Assembly: GCA_019695185.1 (NCBI GenBank)
Contig: JAIBAN010000011.1
Span: forward strand, 1 to 64,000
Direction: 5' to 3'
DNA: 64,000 nucleotides
Source of the DNA: Blastocatellia bacterium
GTDB taxonomy: Bacteria; Acidobacteriota; Blastocatellia; Chloracidobacteriales; Chloracidobacteriaceae
Both the position numbers and the translations under genes were made by a program. Below are positions 23,647-32,260 of the stretch, piece by piece; the stretch's first letter is position 1, and each line of letters opens with the position of its first letter. The notes beneath the pieces were generated by a model. It was not told where the DNA came from. It searched no databases and was given only the letters and a program-made list of their open reading frames with translations.

Positions 23647-23797
23647 GAGTTCCGCCTTCAGGCGGCGGTTTGGAGTTCCGCCTTCAGGCGGCTGTTCTTG
23701 TATTTGGAAAAATCATCCGCCAAAAAAATGAGCAGCCTCTCAAGGCTGTACTCCAAACCGCCGCTTGAAGGCGGAACTCCAAACAGGCGGAACTCAA
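23647..23797. repeat. Inverted GCCTGAAGGC element
   Basis: Two copies of GTTCCGCCTTCAGGCGGC (23647-23690) are followed by about 60 bases and two inverted copies GCTTGAAGGCGGAACTCC and AGGCGGAACTC (23763-23797). The same 26-bp unit occurs in tandem at 17117-17189. Confidence 0.8.
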
Positions 23798-23801
23798 AAC
23801 T

Positions 23802-24710
23802 TCAGGAGAGGAAGCGTTCGACAAACTGGTTCAGTTCGTCGAGGGAGGAATCAGCCAGCAGGTGGTAAACCCAGACTTGACAGGCTTTGGGGAGCAGTTT
23901 CGCCGTCAAGGACTCGGTGATGATGAGGCCCACCCGTTCCAGGCCCAATTGCCAGTTGTCTTCGCGGGTGTCACGGAAATTCAAGGCAAGTTCATCAATT
24001 CCGGCAGCCACCAGCGTGGTGCGGGCCCATTTGAGAAAATCCGGCCAGTGGGAAACAACGGTGACCAGTGCGTCGGGTTGGGAAAGTTCCTTGATAGGCA
24101 GGGTTTTGTGAATGGAACGGGCATTCAAAAACAGGCAGGCAGTATCGGGGGCCATCCGGGTCCGGATTTTCTCAGCCATTCCGTACAGGGCCACCGGAGC
24201 CGCATCGGTCAGCATTTTGTGGTCAGTGCAGGCTTCAACCCCGGCCCCAACGGTGGGGAATTGGGTGGCTTCCATGATTTCAGCCACCAGCAAGGCGCGG
24301 AGTTCGGGGTCTTCCTCAATCACCAGAAACCGGTCCGGTGCCTGCAACTCCAGCCATTGCCTGACTGAGGAGCGGATTTCATTGACCGAAAAGCCTGCCT
24401 GCCGGGCCACGCCTAAAAACGTCGAGATAATATGGTCAAGCTGGAATTTTTTATCCACTGTGGGCATGGCGTGCAGTTCACGGACGTACACCCCGCTCCC
24501 TTTGCGGAATTCAACCCAACGCCGGGCGGCCATGTCCTGATAGGCGGCGCTGACCGTGTTCGGATGGATGGAAAACCGCCGGGCCAGTTCCCGCGTGCTG
24601 GGAAGTTTATGGCCGGGCTTGAGGTCGCCGCTGACAATCGCCAGCATAATCTGGGTGGTGATTTGCTCGCGGAGCGGAACGTCACTGGTTTTGGAAAGCC
24701 ACAAGTGCAT
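23802..24710 (-). CDS. GntR-family transcriptional regulator
   Basis: The 302-residue protein begins with a GntR winged helix: LREQITTQIMLAIVSGDLKPGHKLPSTRELARRF shortened to its core GDLKPGHKLPSTRELA, then SIHPNTVSAAYQDMAARRWV. The C-terminal ~220 residues lack the PLP aminotransferase domain of MocR proteins and the UTRA signature is not evident; the region has a helix-strand layout of unknown ligand specificity. It is divergent from recD2 across a heptad element. Confidence 0.85.
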   Translation of the reverse strand: MHLWLSKTSDVPLREQITTQIMLAIVSGDLKPGHKLPSTRELARRFSIHPNTVSAAYQDMAARRWVEFRKGSGVYVRELHAMPTVDKKFQLDHIISTFLGVARQAGFSVNEIRSSVRQWLELQAPDRFLVIEEDPELRALLVAEIMEATQFPTVGAGVEACTDHKMLTDAAPVALYGMAEKIRTRMAPDTACLFLNARSIHKTLPIKELSQPDALVTVVSHWPDFLKWARTTLVAAGIDELALNFRDTREDNWQLGLERVGLIITESLTAKLLPKACQVWVYHLLADSSLDELNQFVERFLS

Positions 24711-24717
24711 ACAAACA

Positions 24718-24847
24718 GAGTTCAGGGTTCAGGGTTCAGAGTTTGAAAGAGTTTTCATAAAAATCGAAAACAATCAACCTTTGCTTTTCTGTTCAAATAT
24801 GGAGTATTTAGAACCCTGAATCCTGGACCCTGAACCCTGAGCCCTGA
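24718..24847. repeat. Inverted heptad element, AGGGTTC family
   Basis: The left arm AGTTCAGGGTTCAGGGTTCAG region (24718-24742) and the right arm GAACCCTGAA...CCCTGA (24811-24847) are inverted copies of the same heptad around a 68-base AT-rich centre. The right arm ends six bases before the recD2 start, so it replaces a normal leader. Confidence 0.85.
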
Positions 24848-24852
24848 AGTGA

Positions 24853-27129
24853 ATGAGCACCCCCAATTCATACAACCCGGAACAGGCCAAGACACTTGTC
24901 GGCACGGTCGAACGGGTAACCTACAACAACAGTGAAACAGGCTATACGATTGCCCGCCTGAAGGTCAGCGGCGAACCTGACCCGGTGACGATTGTCGGGC
25001 ATTTTTCTGCGATTACGCCGGGGGAAACGCTCCGGATGGCCGGGTTTTGGGTGACGCATCGGACCTACGGGCCACAATTCAAGGTTGCCAATTACGAAGT
25101 CTGCAAACCTGCGACGATTGCCGGGATTGAAAAATACCTTGGTTCAGGGCTTATCAAAGGCATTGGGCCGGTCACTGCCAAGCGGATTGTCGAGAAATTC
25201 AAGGAAAAAACCCTGGATGTCATTGAGCAGGAAATTGAACGACTCAACGAAGTTCCCGGCATTGCCAAAAAACGTGTTTCGATGATTGCCCGCGCCTGGG
25301 CCGAGCAACAGGCCATCAAGGAAGTCATGCTGTTTTTGCAGTCGCACGGTGTGACCACCCATTTTGCGGTGAAAATTTTCAAGGAATACGGGCCGCTTTC
25401 AATTCAAACCGTTTCGGAAAACCCCTACCGGCTGGCCCAGGACATTTATGGCATCGGTTTCAAAACCGCTGACCAGATTGCCCAAAACCTGGGCATTCGG
25501 GCTGATTCCGAGGAACGTATCCGGGCTGGGTTCAAACACGTTTTACATGAAGCCACCGAAAGCGGACATTGTTACCTGCCTGCCGACGCCCTGGTCACTG
25601 AAGGCGAGAAGGTTCTCAGTATCACCAATCACGACCTGCTGCATTCAGTAGCCGAAAAAATGGCGCGGGAGGATGAAATCAAAGCCGAAAGAGGGTTCAG
25701 GGTTCAGGGTTCAGGGTGCAGGGAAGAAACTCAGTCCTCAGTCCTCAGTCCTCAGTCCTTGGAAGAGTCCTCAGTCCTTTATTATCTGCCCGGTATCTGG
25801 CAGGCCGAGCAAAACGTCGCCCGCTGGTTGCGCGGACTCTTGGCACGTCCGGTTGAGTTTGATGAAAAGAAAGTTGCCGCCTGGCTGGAGCAGTTCACCA
25901 AAAAGGAAAAGCTGGAGCTGAGTGCGGAACAGAAGGAAGCCATCCTGACTGCCAGTCGGCACCGGGTGATGGTGCTGACCGGGGGACCGGGTTGTGGCAA
26001 GACGACGACGCTTCGGGCAATGGTCAAAATGTTCCGTCATTTCAACCGGCGGGTGGAGCTGGCCAGTCCGACCGGACGTGCCGCCCAACGGCTTTCGGAA
26101 GTGGCCGGAGTCGAGGCCCGGACGATTCACCGGTTGCTGGCCTATGACCCGGCTCAACATGGTTTTACCCGCAACGCCGACAACCCGTTGGAAACCGATG
26201 TGGTGATTGTGGACGAAGCCTCGATGCTGGATGTGCTGCTGGCTTCAAACCTGCTCAAGGCCATTCCAACCATAGCCCAACTGGTCTTGGTCGGAGATGT
26301 GGACCAGCTTCCTTCGGTGGGGCCAGGCCGGGTCCTTTCCGACATCATCAATTCCGATGTGATTCCGGTGATACGGCTGACCCAGGTTTTCCGCCAGGCC
26401 CAGGGCAGCGTCATCATCACCAACGCTCATCGCATCCGTGAAGGGCATTATCCGAAACTGATTGAACCCGGTTCGGTGGAGAACACCGATTGTTATTACA
26501 TTCCCGCCGAAGAGCCCGAAGACATCCACCGGTTGCTCATCAATGCCGTCACCCGGAGTTTGCCGAAACGGTTCGGCTACGACCCCTTGACGGACATCCA
26601 GGTCCTGACCCCGATGAACCGCAGCAGCGTTGGGGCGGCTGAACTCAACCTTCGCCTGCAACAGCATCTCAATCCGCCGGCCCCGGACAAGGAACAGATA
26701 GAGCGCATGGGGCGCATTTTCCGTGAAGGCGACAAGGTGATTCAAAAGGTGAATAACTATAACCTGGAGGTTTTCAACGGCGATGTGGGATTGATTCGCC
26801 AGATTGACACCGAGGACCACACTTGCCTGATAGAGTTTGGGGACCGGGATGTGACGTATGATTGGGCTGATTTGAATGAACTGGGGCACGGGTTTGCCAT
26901 GTCCGTCCACAAAAGCCAGGGGTCGGAATATCCGGCCGTTGTGATTATTTTGCACACCCAGGCCTGGATGGTTCTGAGCCGGAATTTGATTTACACCGCC
27001 CTGACCCGTGCCAAGAAAACCGCTGTCCTGTTAGGCACAAAAAAAGCCCTGGGGGCAGCCATGCGCAAAATCGAAGCAGGCACCCGCAATACCCGGCTGG
27101 CAGAAATTTTACCTTTGCCGATTGAATGA
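24853..27129 (+). CDS. recD2: RecD2 ATP-dependent DNA helicase
   Basis: The 758-residue protein has the RecD2 layout: an OB-like N-terminus (VGTVERVTYNNSETGYTIARL), helix-hairpin-helix segments (SGLIKGIGPVTAKRI), then the SF1B helicase core with Walker A GGPGCGKTTT (Lys383), Walker B VVIVDEASMLD, LVGDVDQLPSVGPG, and C-terminal SVHKSQGSEYPAVV and YTALTRAKK. It unwinds 5' to 3' and acts in recombination or mismatch repair outside the RecBCD complex. Residues about 280-309 (FRVQGSG, then QSSVLSPQS) are translated from two heptad arrays between the hairpin region and the helicase core. The gene immediately follows a heptad array and lacks a usual ribosome site. Confidence 0.95.
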   Translation: MSTPNSYNPEQAKTLVGTVERVTYNNSETGYTIARLKVSGEPDPVTIVGHFSAITPGETLRMAGFWVTHRTYGPQFKVANYEVCKPATIAGIEKYLGSGLIKGIGPVTAKRIVEKFKEKTLDVIEQEIERLNEVPGIAKKRVSMIARAWAEQQAIKEVMLFLQSHGVTTHFAVKIFKEYGPLSIQTVSENPYRLAQDIYGIGFKTADQIAQNLGIRADSEERIRAGFKHVLHEATESGHCYLPADALVTEGEKVLSITNHDLLHSVAEKMAREDEIKAERGFRVQGSGCREETQSSVLSPQSLEESSVLYYLPGIWQAEQNVARWLRGLLARPVEFDEKKVAAWLEQFTKKEKLELSAEQKEAILTASRHRVMVLTGGPGCGKTTTLRAMVKMFRHFNRRVELASPTGRAAQRLSEVAGVEARTIHRLLAYDPAQHGFTRNADNPLETDVVIVDEASMLDVLLASNLLKAIPTIAQLVLVGDVDQLPSVGPGRVLSDIINSDVIPVIRLTQVFRQAQGSVIITNAHRIREGHYPKLIEPGSVENTDCYYIPAEEPEDIHRLLINAVTRSLPKRFGYDPLTDIQVLTPMNRSSVGAAELNLRLQQHLNPPAPDKEQIERMGRIFREGDKVIQKVNNYNLEVFNGDVGLIRQIDTEDHTCLIEFGDRDVTYDWADLNELGHGFAMSVHKSQGSEYPAVVIILHTQAWMVLSRNLIYTALTRAKKTAVLLGTKKALGAAMRKIEAGTRNTRLAEILPLPIE
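25692..25778. repeat. Two heptad arrays inside recD2 (AGGGTTC and TCAGTCC)
   Basis: Four AGGGTTC units (25692-25723) are followed by a six-base gap and by TCAGTCC units (25730-25778). Both are read in stop-free orientation, giving the peptides FRVQGSG and QSSVLSP. The insert lies between conserved RecD2 domains, so it is probably tolerated as a loop. Confidence 0.85.
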
Positions 27130-27346
27130 AGGCAGGAAACAGCCAGACTTCATTTCTGATGTGCCATTTGTGAATTGAACGAGGAATCCGTGGGTGAAAA
27201 CCAAACCCGGTTCTTTGCCGAAGATTATCAATGGCCTATCGGAAATCGAAAATGAGAAATGGCAAATACCTGGTTCTTCTGGTATAAACCTCTGCACAGC
27301 CCTCAGCTTTTCACTCACACCCACAAATCATTTAGAGGAAATTCCC

Positions 27347-27742
27347 ATGACCAGATTATTGAGCCAACGCACCATGGCTGTGTGCGCCTTTGTGGTGCTT
27401 GCCCTGAGCCTTTCCACCATTCTGACCTTTGGTCAGACCCGCCAGCGAATCAAATTTCAACGAGGCCGGACTTCGGCGGTGGTTAAAAATGCTGTCGCTC
27501 GCGGGGAAAGCATTGATTACCTGCTGGGCGCTTCAGCCGGTCAGTCAATGTACGTCCATATTTCTTCGGAGGCGGAAAATGCAGTGTTCTCGATTTATGC
27601 GCCGGGGAGGGACAATCCCATGCGGGGAGCTTCAGAGGTTAGGGACTGGGAAGGAAACCTGCCGAGCAGTGGCGACTACGTGATTAACGTCGGCACTGAC
27701 CGGGGCGGGGCTGAGTTCACGCTGGAAGTGACGATTCGATAA
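27347..27742 (+). CDS. Small secreted protein with PPC-like beta domain
   Basis: The ATG at 27347 has AGAGGAAATTCC upstream and begins a signal peptide (MTRLLSQRTMAVCAFVVLALS then LTFGQ). The mature ~105 residues show the pre-peptidase C-terminal pattern: GQSMYVHISS, AVFSIYAPGRDNP, then GDYVINVGTDRGGAEFTLEV. This is close to domains often found with lysozyme-inhibitor-like or adhesin proteins. A longer frame starting at 27194 is not used because its upstream part has no ribosome site and contains repeat words. Confidence 0.72.
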   Translation: MTRLLSQRTMAVCAFVVLALSLSTILTFGQTRQRIKFQRGRTSAVVKNAVARGESIDYLLGASAGQSMYVHISSEAENAVFSIYAPGRDNPMRGASEVRDWEGNLPSSGDYVINVGTDRGGAEFTLEVTIR

Positions 27743-27751
27743 TAACCAAAG

Positions 27752-27916
27752 TCTAGGGAGTCTGGGGAGTCCGGGGAGTCTGGGGTGTCACTTGGCATTT
27801 TTGTCATCTTGTCACGCTGTCACCCTGTCAGGGTTTGGATTCCCAAGACTTCCAAGACTCCCAAGACTCCCAAGACTCTCAAGACTCCCAGGACTCTCCA
27901 GACTCCCAAGACTCTC
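27752..27916. repeat. Inverted 9-mer element (AGTCTGGGG / ACTCCCAAG)
   Basis: The left arm (27752-27783) has three to four AGTCTGGGG-type 9-mers; the right arm (27839-27916) has about eight ACTCCCAAG-type 9-mers, roughly inverse. The centre also repeats TGTCACCC-type words. The unit is 9 bp, not 7, so it is a variant of the same architecture. Its right arm runs to the stop of the next gene. Confidence 0.75.
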
Positions 27917-28199
27917 AAACCTCTTCGTCTTTTTTCCCCTGGGCGACATCCAGATAGCTTTCTTTGGCACGGATTTTATGCGCCATGTCGCTCATGGTTC
28001 CTTCAAGCCCGCCTAAATCACTCATAAAATTGACCAGCGGCTGGGGCATGGAACCCAAAGCTGCCGAAGACTGGTCAATTCGACTGCGCTGGTCGGTTAA
28101 ATCCGCAAAAATCAAGGCTTCATCTTCCGTAAGCGTGCCTTTGTATTTTTTGAGGGCAAGTTGACGGTACAGGGCTTCCAAATCTTCGGATAATTCCAT
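27915..28199 (-). CDS. Small helical hypothetical protein
   Basis: The ATG at 28199 (MELSEDLEALYRQLA) has an AAGGAG ribosome site, so this 94-residue start is preferred over the longer frame to 28538. The product is helical and acidic, with a GTLTEDEALIFADLTDQRSRI region and a Gly-rich turn (LGGLEGTMSD). It is divergent from the lipoprotein gene at 28309. No family recognised. Confidence 0.65.
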   Translation of the reverse strand: MELSEDLEALYRQLALKKYKGTLTEDEALIFADLTDQRSRIDQSSAALGSMPQPLVNFMSDLGGLEGTMSDMAHKIRAKESYLDVAQGKKDEEV

Positions 28200-28308
28200 G
28201 ACTTCTGCTCCTTGGGCGTGGTTTTTCGGGAAAGGCTTGTGAATAATAGTCCCACATTTTTTGTCCAGGCAAGTGACTGGACCCAACCCACATGAGGAGC
28301 CTTCAGTT

Positions 28309-29139
28309 ATGAAGCACCAAAAATCATTTATGCGAGTTGCCCTGATAATCCTGGTCAGCAGTTTGTTGACTGCCTGTAGTTTTGAATTTTCAACTGCCCG
28401 CATTACCGATGCAACCCTCTGCAAAAAAGTCAGTGACAAAAACGAACCCATTGACAAAACCCGGCTGTTTGACCCGTCTGATAAGGAATTGCATTGTGTG
28501 GTTAAATTGGGCAATGCACCTGAAGGTACCAAACTCAAGGCGAAATGGCTGGCTGTTCAGGTTGAAGGTGAGAAAGCCAACTCAGTGGTGGCCGACACTG
28601 ACATCACGGCTGGAGGTTCGACCAATGTGGTGGACTTCTCGTTGACGACCGCCAGTGGGTTGAAACCCGGCGACTACAAACTGGAAATTTATATGAATCC
28701 GAAAACTGAAGGAGCGAAATCCCAGCCTGAACGGACTGTTTCCTTTTCGGTTCAGGGTTCCAAAAAGACTGCTTCAGACAGCGGCTCCGTTTCCGGTAAT
28801 GCCACTAACGCCCAGTTTTCCAAAACCTGGTTTTCCACTGATGAAGCAGGGGAAAATACAGTTTCGGTTTTTGAAGCCACCACCAAAGTGTTCTGGTGCC
28901 ACGCAGAGTTGAAGGGAGTTGCACCTGGTACCAAAGTTGAATCTGTGTGGTTGACTCAGGGTGGCGAGGAAATTTCCCGTGCCCATTGGGTATTGGGTGA
29001 AAAGGAAAATGTGGTCAGATTCAGTCTGACTTTGCAAAAACCATTGCCGGCGGGTGATTACAAAGTTGAATTATTTGTGGGTGATGCCACCAAACCGGCC
29101 CGTAGTTTGCCGTTCAGCATCTATGTGGATGGGGATTAA
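28309..29139 (+). CDS. Lipoprotein with two similar beta domains
   Basis: Starting at the ATG at 28309 (AGGAG upstream) the 276-residue protein has a lipoprotein signal ending LTAC. Two repeated beta domains follow (about 30-130 and 155-276), each with a KTR or KVF strand, a KAKWLAVQVEGEK or KVESVWLTQGGEE strand, and a VVDFSLTT or VVRFSLTL strand followed by GDYK-LE. They look like internal duplicates of an immunoglobulin-like fold. Function unknown; likely outer-membrane associated. Confidence 0.7.
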   Translation: MKHQKSFMRVALIILVSSLLTACSFEFSTARITDATLCKKVSDKNEPIDKTRLFDPSDKELHCVVKLGNAPEGTKLKAKWLAVQVEGEKANSVVADTDITAGGSTNVVDFSLTTASGLKPGDYKLEIYMNPKTEGAKSQPERTVSFSVQGSKKTASDSGSVSGNATNAQFSKTWFSTDEAGENTVSVFEATTKVFWCHAELKGVAPGTKVESVWLTQGGEEISRAHWVLGEKENVVRFSLTLQKPLPAGDYKVELFVGDATKPARSLPFSIYVDGD

Positions 29140-29237
29140 TTCATTAGCTACGAGCGATTTGCCATTCCTTACTTTGTCTTTTCTTGAAAAAACTAACGCT
29201 TGCTATGACAAACTGAGGAATGACAAATCGCAGGTCA

Positions 29238-29861
29238 TTATTTTTTTTCCCGCTTGGAAAGAAAAGCCACAGCTCCGTCGTGGGCATTGGTGGTCAGGTC
29301 AACCGCCCGCTCAAAAATCCGCTTTTCATCCAAGGGTTTGTTTTCAAATGAGGGTTGGAGCTTTTTCAGGCGAGTGAGATTGGCTTCCGTTCCCGTTTTG
29401 AGGTTTTCGCAGGCCTTGAGCAGTCGCGGTTCAGCCGGATTGCGTTCAAACACGTCGTCCAATTTGTCTTCCAGTTCATCCAAAACCCGAACGTACTGAA
29501 TGAGCAGTTGCAGCCGGGTTCCCGTGGGAGGGGGCCCCCATTGCTCCTCTTCTTTTGACTTCTTTTTGCGTTCCTTTTCGGCTTCTTTGGCGGAAACGGG
29601 TGGGGTGGTGGGCTCCGTTTGGGGTTGGCCAACTTGTTCGATGGCAGTCAAGCGCCGGTCGGCAATTTTGAGAAAAACCTGGGTTCGCAGATCAATCTCC
29701 TGAGCCTCACGGACCCGTTCGACTTCCTGTTCGTTAAGCGCATCCTGTCGTTGCCCGGCGGCTGTGCCTGTTCCCAGCCAACCGACAAGCAAAAGCACAG
29801 CCCAGACCAACAACCCCGAACCCTGAACCCTGAACTCTGAACCCTGAACCCTGTTTTTCAT
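29238..29861 (-). CDS. Exported helical protein with heptad-derived signal-peptide region
   Basis: The 207-residue product starts MKNR, then VQGSEFRVQGSG (heptad translation), then a hydrophobic signal helix LLVWAVLLLVGWLGTGTAAG. The ATG overlaps the stop of the upstream gene by four bases (ATGA), which supports this start despite the odd N-terminus. The mature part is charged and helical, with an acidic/basic KEAEKERKKKSKEEEQ stretch and a C-terminal helical domain. It pairs with the upstream exported gene. Function unknown. Confidence 0.7.
   Translation of the reverse strand: MKNRVQGSEFRVQGSGLLVWAVLLLVGWLGTGTAAGQRQDALNEQEVERVREAQEIDLRTQVFLKIADRRLTAIEQVGQPQTEPTTPPVSAKEAEKERKKKSKEEEQWGPPPTGTRLQLLIQYVRVLDELEDKLDDVFERNPAEPRLLKACENLKTGTEANLTRLKKLQPSFENKPLDEKRIFERAVDLTTNAHDGAVAFLSKREKK
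29811..29853. repeat. Heptad array in the signal-peptide region (GAACCCT family)
   Basis: Six units GAACCCT/GAACTCT lie in the coding sequence of the 207-residue exported protein, read on the minus strand as AGGGTTC, the stop-free orientation. No second arm is present. Confidence 0.8.
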
Positions 29862-30418
29862 CGGTTATCCGAAGGATTGGTGTTCACGGCTTCGGCACGA
29901 ATGAAATCAGCACCAAACACGTAGTTCAGCAGTTGGGTTCGGACACCCTTGACCTGCGACAGAGTGGTTTGCGAATAGCGGCTGGCACCGTCGGGGCAAT
30001 CCCGTGAAATACATTCCAGCAAGGGAAGCTGCCGCCGGAGCGTGGTCTCCATGGTGCGGTAGATGCCGTCTTTCTTTTTGTCTTTAAGATTGAGGGACCG
30101 GGTGTAGCCGTACGCGTACTGAATCAGTTTGTTATAGGTTTCAAGCGAGACATCCGCCTCGCTGTAGTCTCCATTTTGAATGGCTTCCTTGGCTTGGGCC
30201 AACCGGAGCAGGCCGATTTTGAGGCACTTTTCCACCCGGTCTTTGGGGTCGTCTTCAGTTTGAATGGAATTCCGTTCCGAATCGGTCAGGTGCAGCGGAA
30301 GGCATTCCGTGCCGGTTGGAGTTTCACCTGCCAACGCGGGGCTGGAACCCGTCCACCACAGACACAAGGCAAGCATCGTCAGGAATCCATATCGGAGAAT
30401 GTGAACTCGAATACCCAT
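29858..30418 (-). CDS. Exported hypothetical protein
   Basis: The ATG at 30418 (MGIRVHILRYG) is preferred, with AAGGGGTGG upstream; the frame upstream of it reads through a heptad array. The 186-residue product has a signal peptide ending ALAGE and a helical mature part with four cysteines (TECLP, EKCLKIG, LLECISRDC). The Cys spacing suggests disulphides in the periplasm. It is translationally coupled to the next gene. No family recognised. Confidence 0.68.
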   Translation of the reverse strand: MGIRVHILRYGFLTMLALCLWWTGSSPALAGETPTGTECLPLHLTDSERNSIQTEDDPKDRVEKCLKIGLLRLAQAKEAIQNGDYSEADVSLETYNKLIQYAYGYTRSLNLKDKKKDGIYRTMETTLRRQLPLLECISRDCPDGASRYSQTTLSQVKGVRTQLLNYVFGADFIRAEAVNTNPSDNR

Positions 30419-30436
30419 ACGCCACCCCTTTTTTCC

Positions 30437-30538
30437 AGGACTGAGGACTGAGGACTGAGGACTGAGAAAATCAATCTCAAGAAAGCGTAAAAGCTGCAAG
30501 GGTTGTTTCTCAGTCCTCAGTCCTCAGTCCTCAGTCCT
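30437..30538. repeat. Inverted heptad element, GGACTGA family
   Basis: The left arm GGACTGA x4 (30437-30466) and right arm TCAGTCC x4 (30509-30538) enclose 42 unrelated bases. The right arm abuts the stop of the TPR gene at 30541. Confidence 0.92.
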
Positions 30539-30540
30539 TT

Positions 30541-32001
30541 CTATTTCTTCTTCTCGATTTGTCGCTTCAGGCTGGGAAGCCGGAGGTTGACTTTGTCGAT
30601 TTCAAGCTGATTTTGCTTGGCATCGGCACGCTGCACGAACATTTCGTAGGCTTTGAGGGCCTGCGGAAAATCTCCCATTTTGTCAAAACACACACCCAGA
30701 AAAAAATACGTCACCGGAACATTTGGTTTTCGTTCAAGCATCCAAATGAATTCTTTGGCTGCCGGTTGAAACCGGTCCAGTTTGAACAACGCCGTCGCCA
30801 GCCCGGCGCGGGCTGCGTAATTATTGGCGTCGCTGGTGAGAATGTCCTGAAACCTGGTGGCCGCTTCCTCAAATTTTTGCGACCGGAGCAGTCCGGCGGC
30901 AACTCCAGCCTGAGCATCCGCCAACCGGGGATTGAGCGCCAGGGCTTTTTCATAAGCCGCTGTGGCCCGTTCCGGGTCGGAGGTCTGCAAAGCGTCTCCC
31001 AAACGAATCCACCAATTGGCCTGCCTCGGTTCGAGCTTGGTCAGTTCCGTGTAGACCTGCGCGGCTTCGGCGGTTTTACCGGTTTCGGAGAGCAAAGCTC
31101 CGTATCCGGCCTGCAAGCGGATGGAGGTGGGTGTTTGGCGGGCGGCTTCGGCGGCGAATTCAAGCGTCTCCGCACTTTTCCCGGCTGCCAGGGAAGCATA
31201 AACAATGTCGGCGGCGGTTTCCGGGTCAGGGGCGAACCGGTAAGCCGTCAGGAAATCATTCATTCCCTGGGCTGGATTTTTCAGAGCCAGATAGGTATAA
31301 GCCCGGCCCCGTAGCAGCAGCGGATTGCGTGGCTCGCGGAGCAGTCCGTCGGTGTAAGCCTGCAAGGCACCGGGGAGGTTACCGGTTTCCCGCAGAACGT
31401 CACCGTACACCACATAAAATGCGGCGTCGCGTTCTCCGTTTGGTTGTTTGGCAAGTGGTTCCAGGAGCGGGAGCGCCTCTTTGGCGGCTTTGCGGGCTGC
31501 CATCAGTTGCGCTGCTCCCAAGCGTGCGTGCATGAGCGTGCCGTCCAGTTCAACAGCACGCAGAAAAGCCTTTTCGGCTTCAATGGTGTGATTGCGTCGT
31601 GCTTCAGCTTCGCCCAGCAAGGCATACCCGCGTGCAAAATCAGATTGAAGGGTGACGGCGCGGGTCAGGGCGGAAACGGCATCGTCCAGCCGGTTGAGAC
31701 CGACCAGCGCACTGCCGCGTTGGTAATGAATGACCGATTGGGAATCGTCAAGCTGGAGCGCTTCATCGTAGAGTTTGAGGGCTTCGGCCAGTTTCCCGGC
31801 GGCGTGGAGTTCCTGCGCCGTTTCGAATTTCTGGACCAGTTGCGCCTGCTTGTCTTCAGCGGTTTCCGTTGCGGCAGCTGTCGCAGCCTTGGTTCGTTTG
31901 GACGCAGACCGTTGTTGAGCCACGACCGGAAGGGAACAAAGCCCCAATCCAAGCGCGACAGACAACGTCACCCAAACTCGGAAAAACTGCTTCTGATTCA
32001 T
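30541..32001 (-). CDS. Exported TPR-repeat protein
   Basis: The ATG at 32001 (MNQKQFFRVW) begins a signal peptide ending VVAQ; the open frame extends to 32148 without further support. The 486-residue product is a chain of TPR units (for example AAGKLAEALKLYDEALQLDD, DDAVSALTRAVTLQSDFARG, and several more to the C-terminus KAYEMFVQRAD). Such exported TPR proteins act as scaffolds in envelope assembly or secretion. It stands between an exported-protein pair and a dehydrogenase gene. Confidence 0.88.
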   Translation of the reverse strand: MNQKQFFRVWVTLSVALGLGLCSLPVVAQQRSASKRTKAATAAATETAEDKQAQLVQKFETAQELHAAGKLAEALKLYDEALQLDDSQSVIHYQRGSALVGLNRLDDAVSALTRAVTLQSDFARGYALLGEAEARRNHTIEAEKAFLRAVELDGTLMHARLGAAQLMAARKAAKEALPLLEPLAKQPNGERDAAFYVVYGDVLRETGNLPGALQAYTDGLLREPRNPLLLRGRAYTYLALKNPAQGMNDFLTAYRFAPDPETAADIVYASLAAGKSAETLEFAAEAARQTPTSIRLQAGYGALLSETGKTAEAAQVYTELTKLEPRQANWWIRLGDALQTSDPERATAAYEKALALNPRLADAQAGVAAGLLRSQKFEEAATRFQDILTSDANNYAARAGLATALFKLDRFQPAAKEFIWMLERKPNVPVTYFFLGVCFDKMGDFPQALKAYEMFVQRADAKQNQLEIDKVNLRLPSLKRQIEKKK

Positions 32002-32260
32002 TGGAATGCTTATTATTTTCCACGATGAGATGAATACCCGAAATGTAGCCCAGAAAGAGCGAAAAGGGAAACCAAAGGGGGTGGAATTTTCGTGATTTTT
32101 ACAAGCATTTTCAGGCAACCAGAAAAACAAAAAGGGAGCCATCCGCAACCTGGTGCGAACTGCCCAAACGATTGCTCAAACGGGTGGATTGCCAAAGCCC
32201 AGAGCAGCAAAAAAACGGCACAATCCCCACGATTTTGTCAGCTAGGTCGTTCATGCAAGC

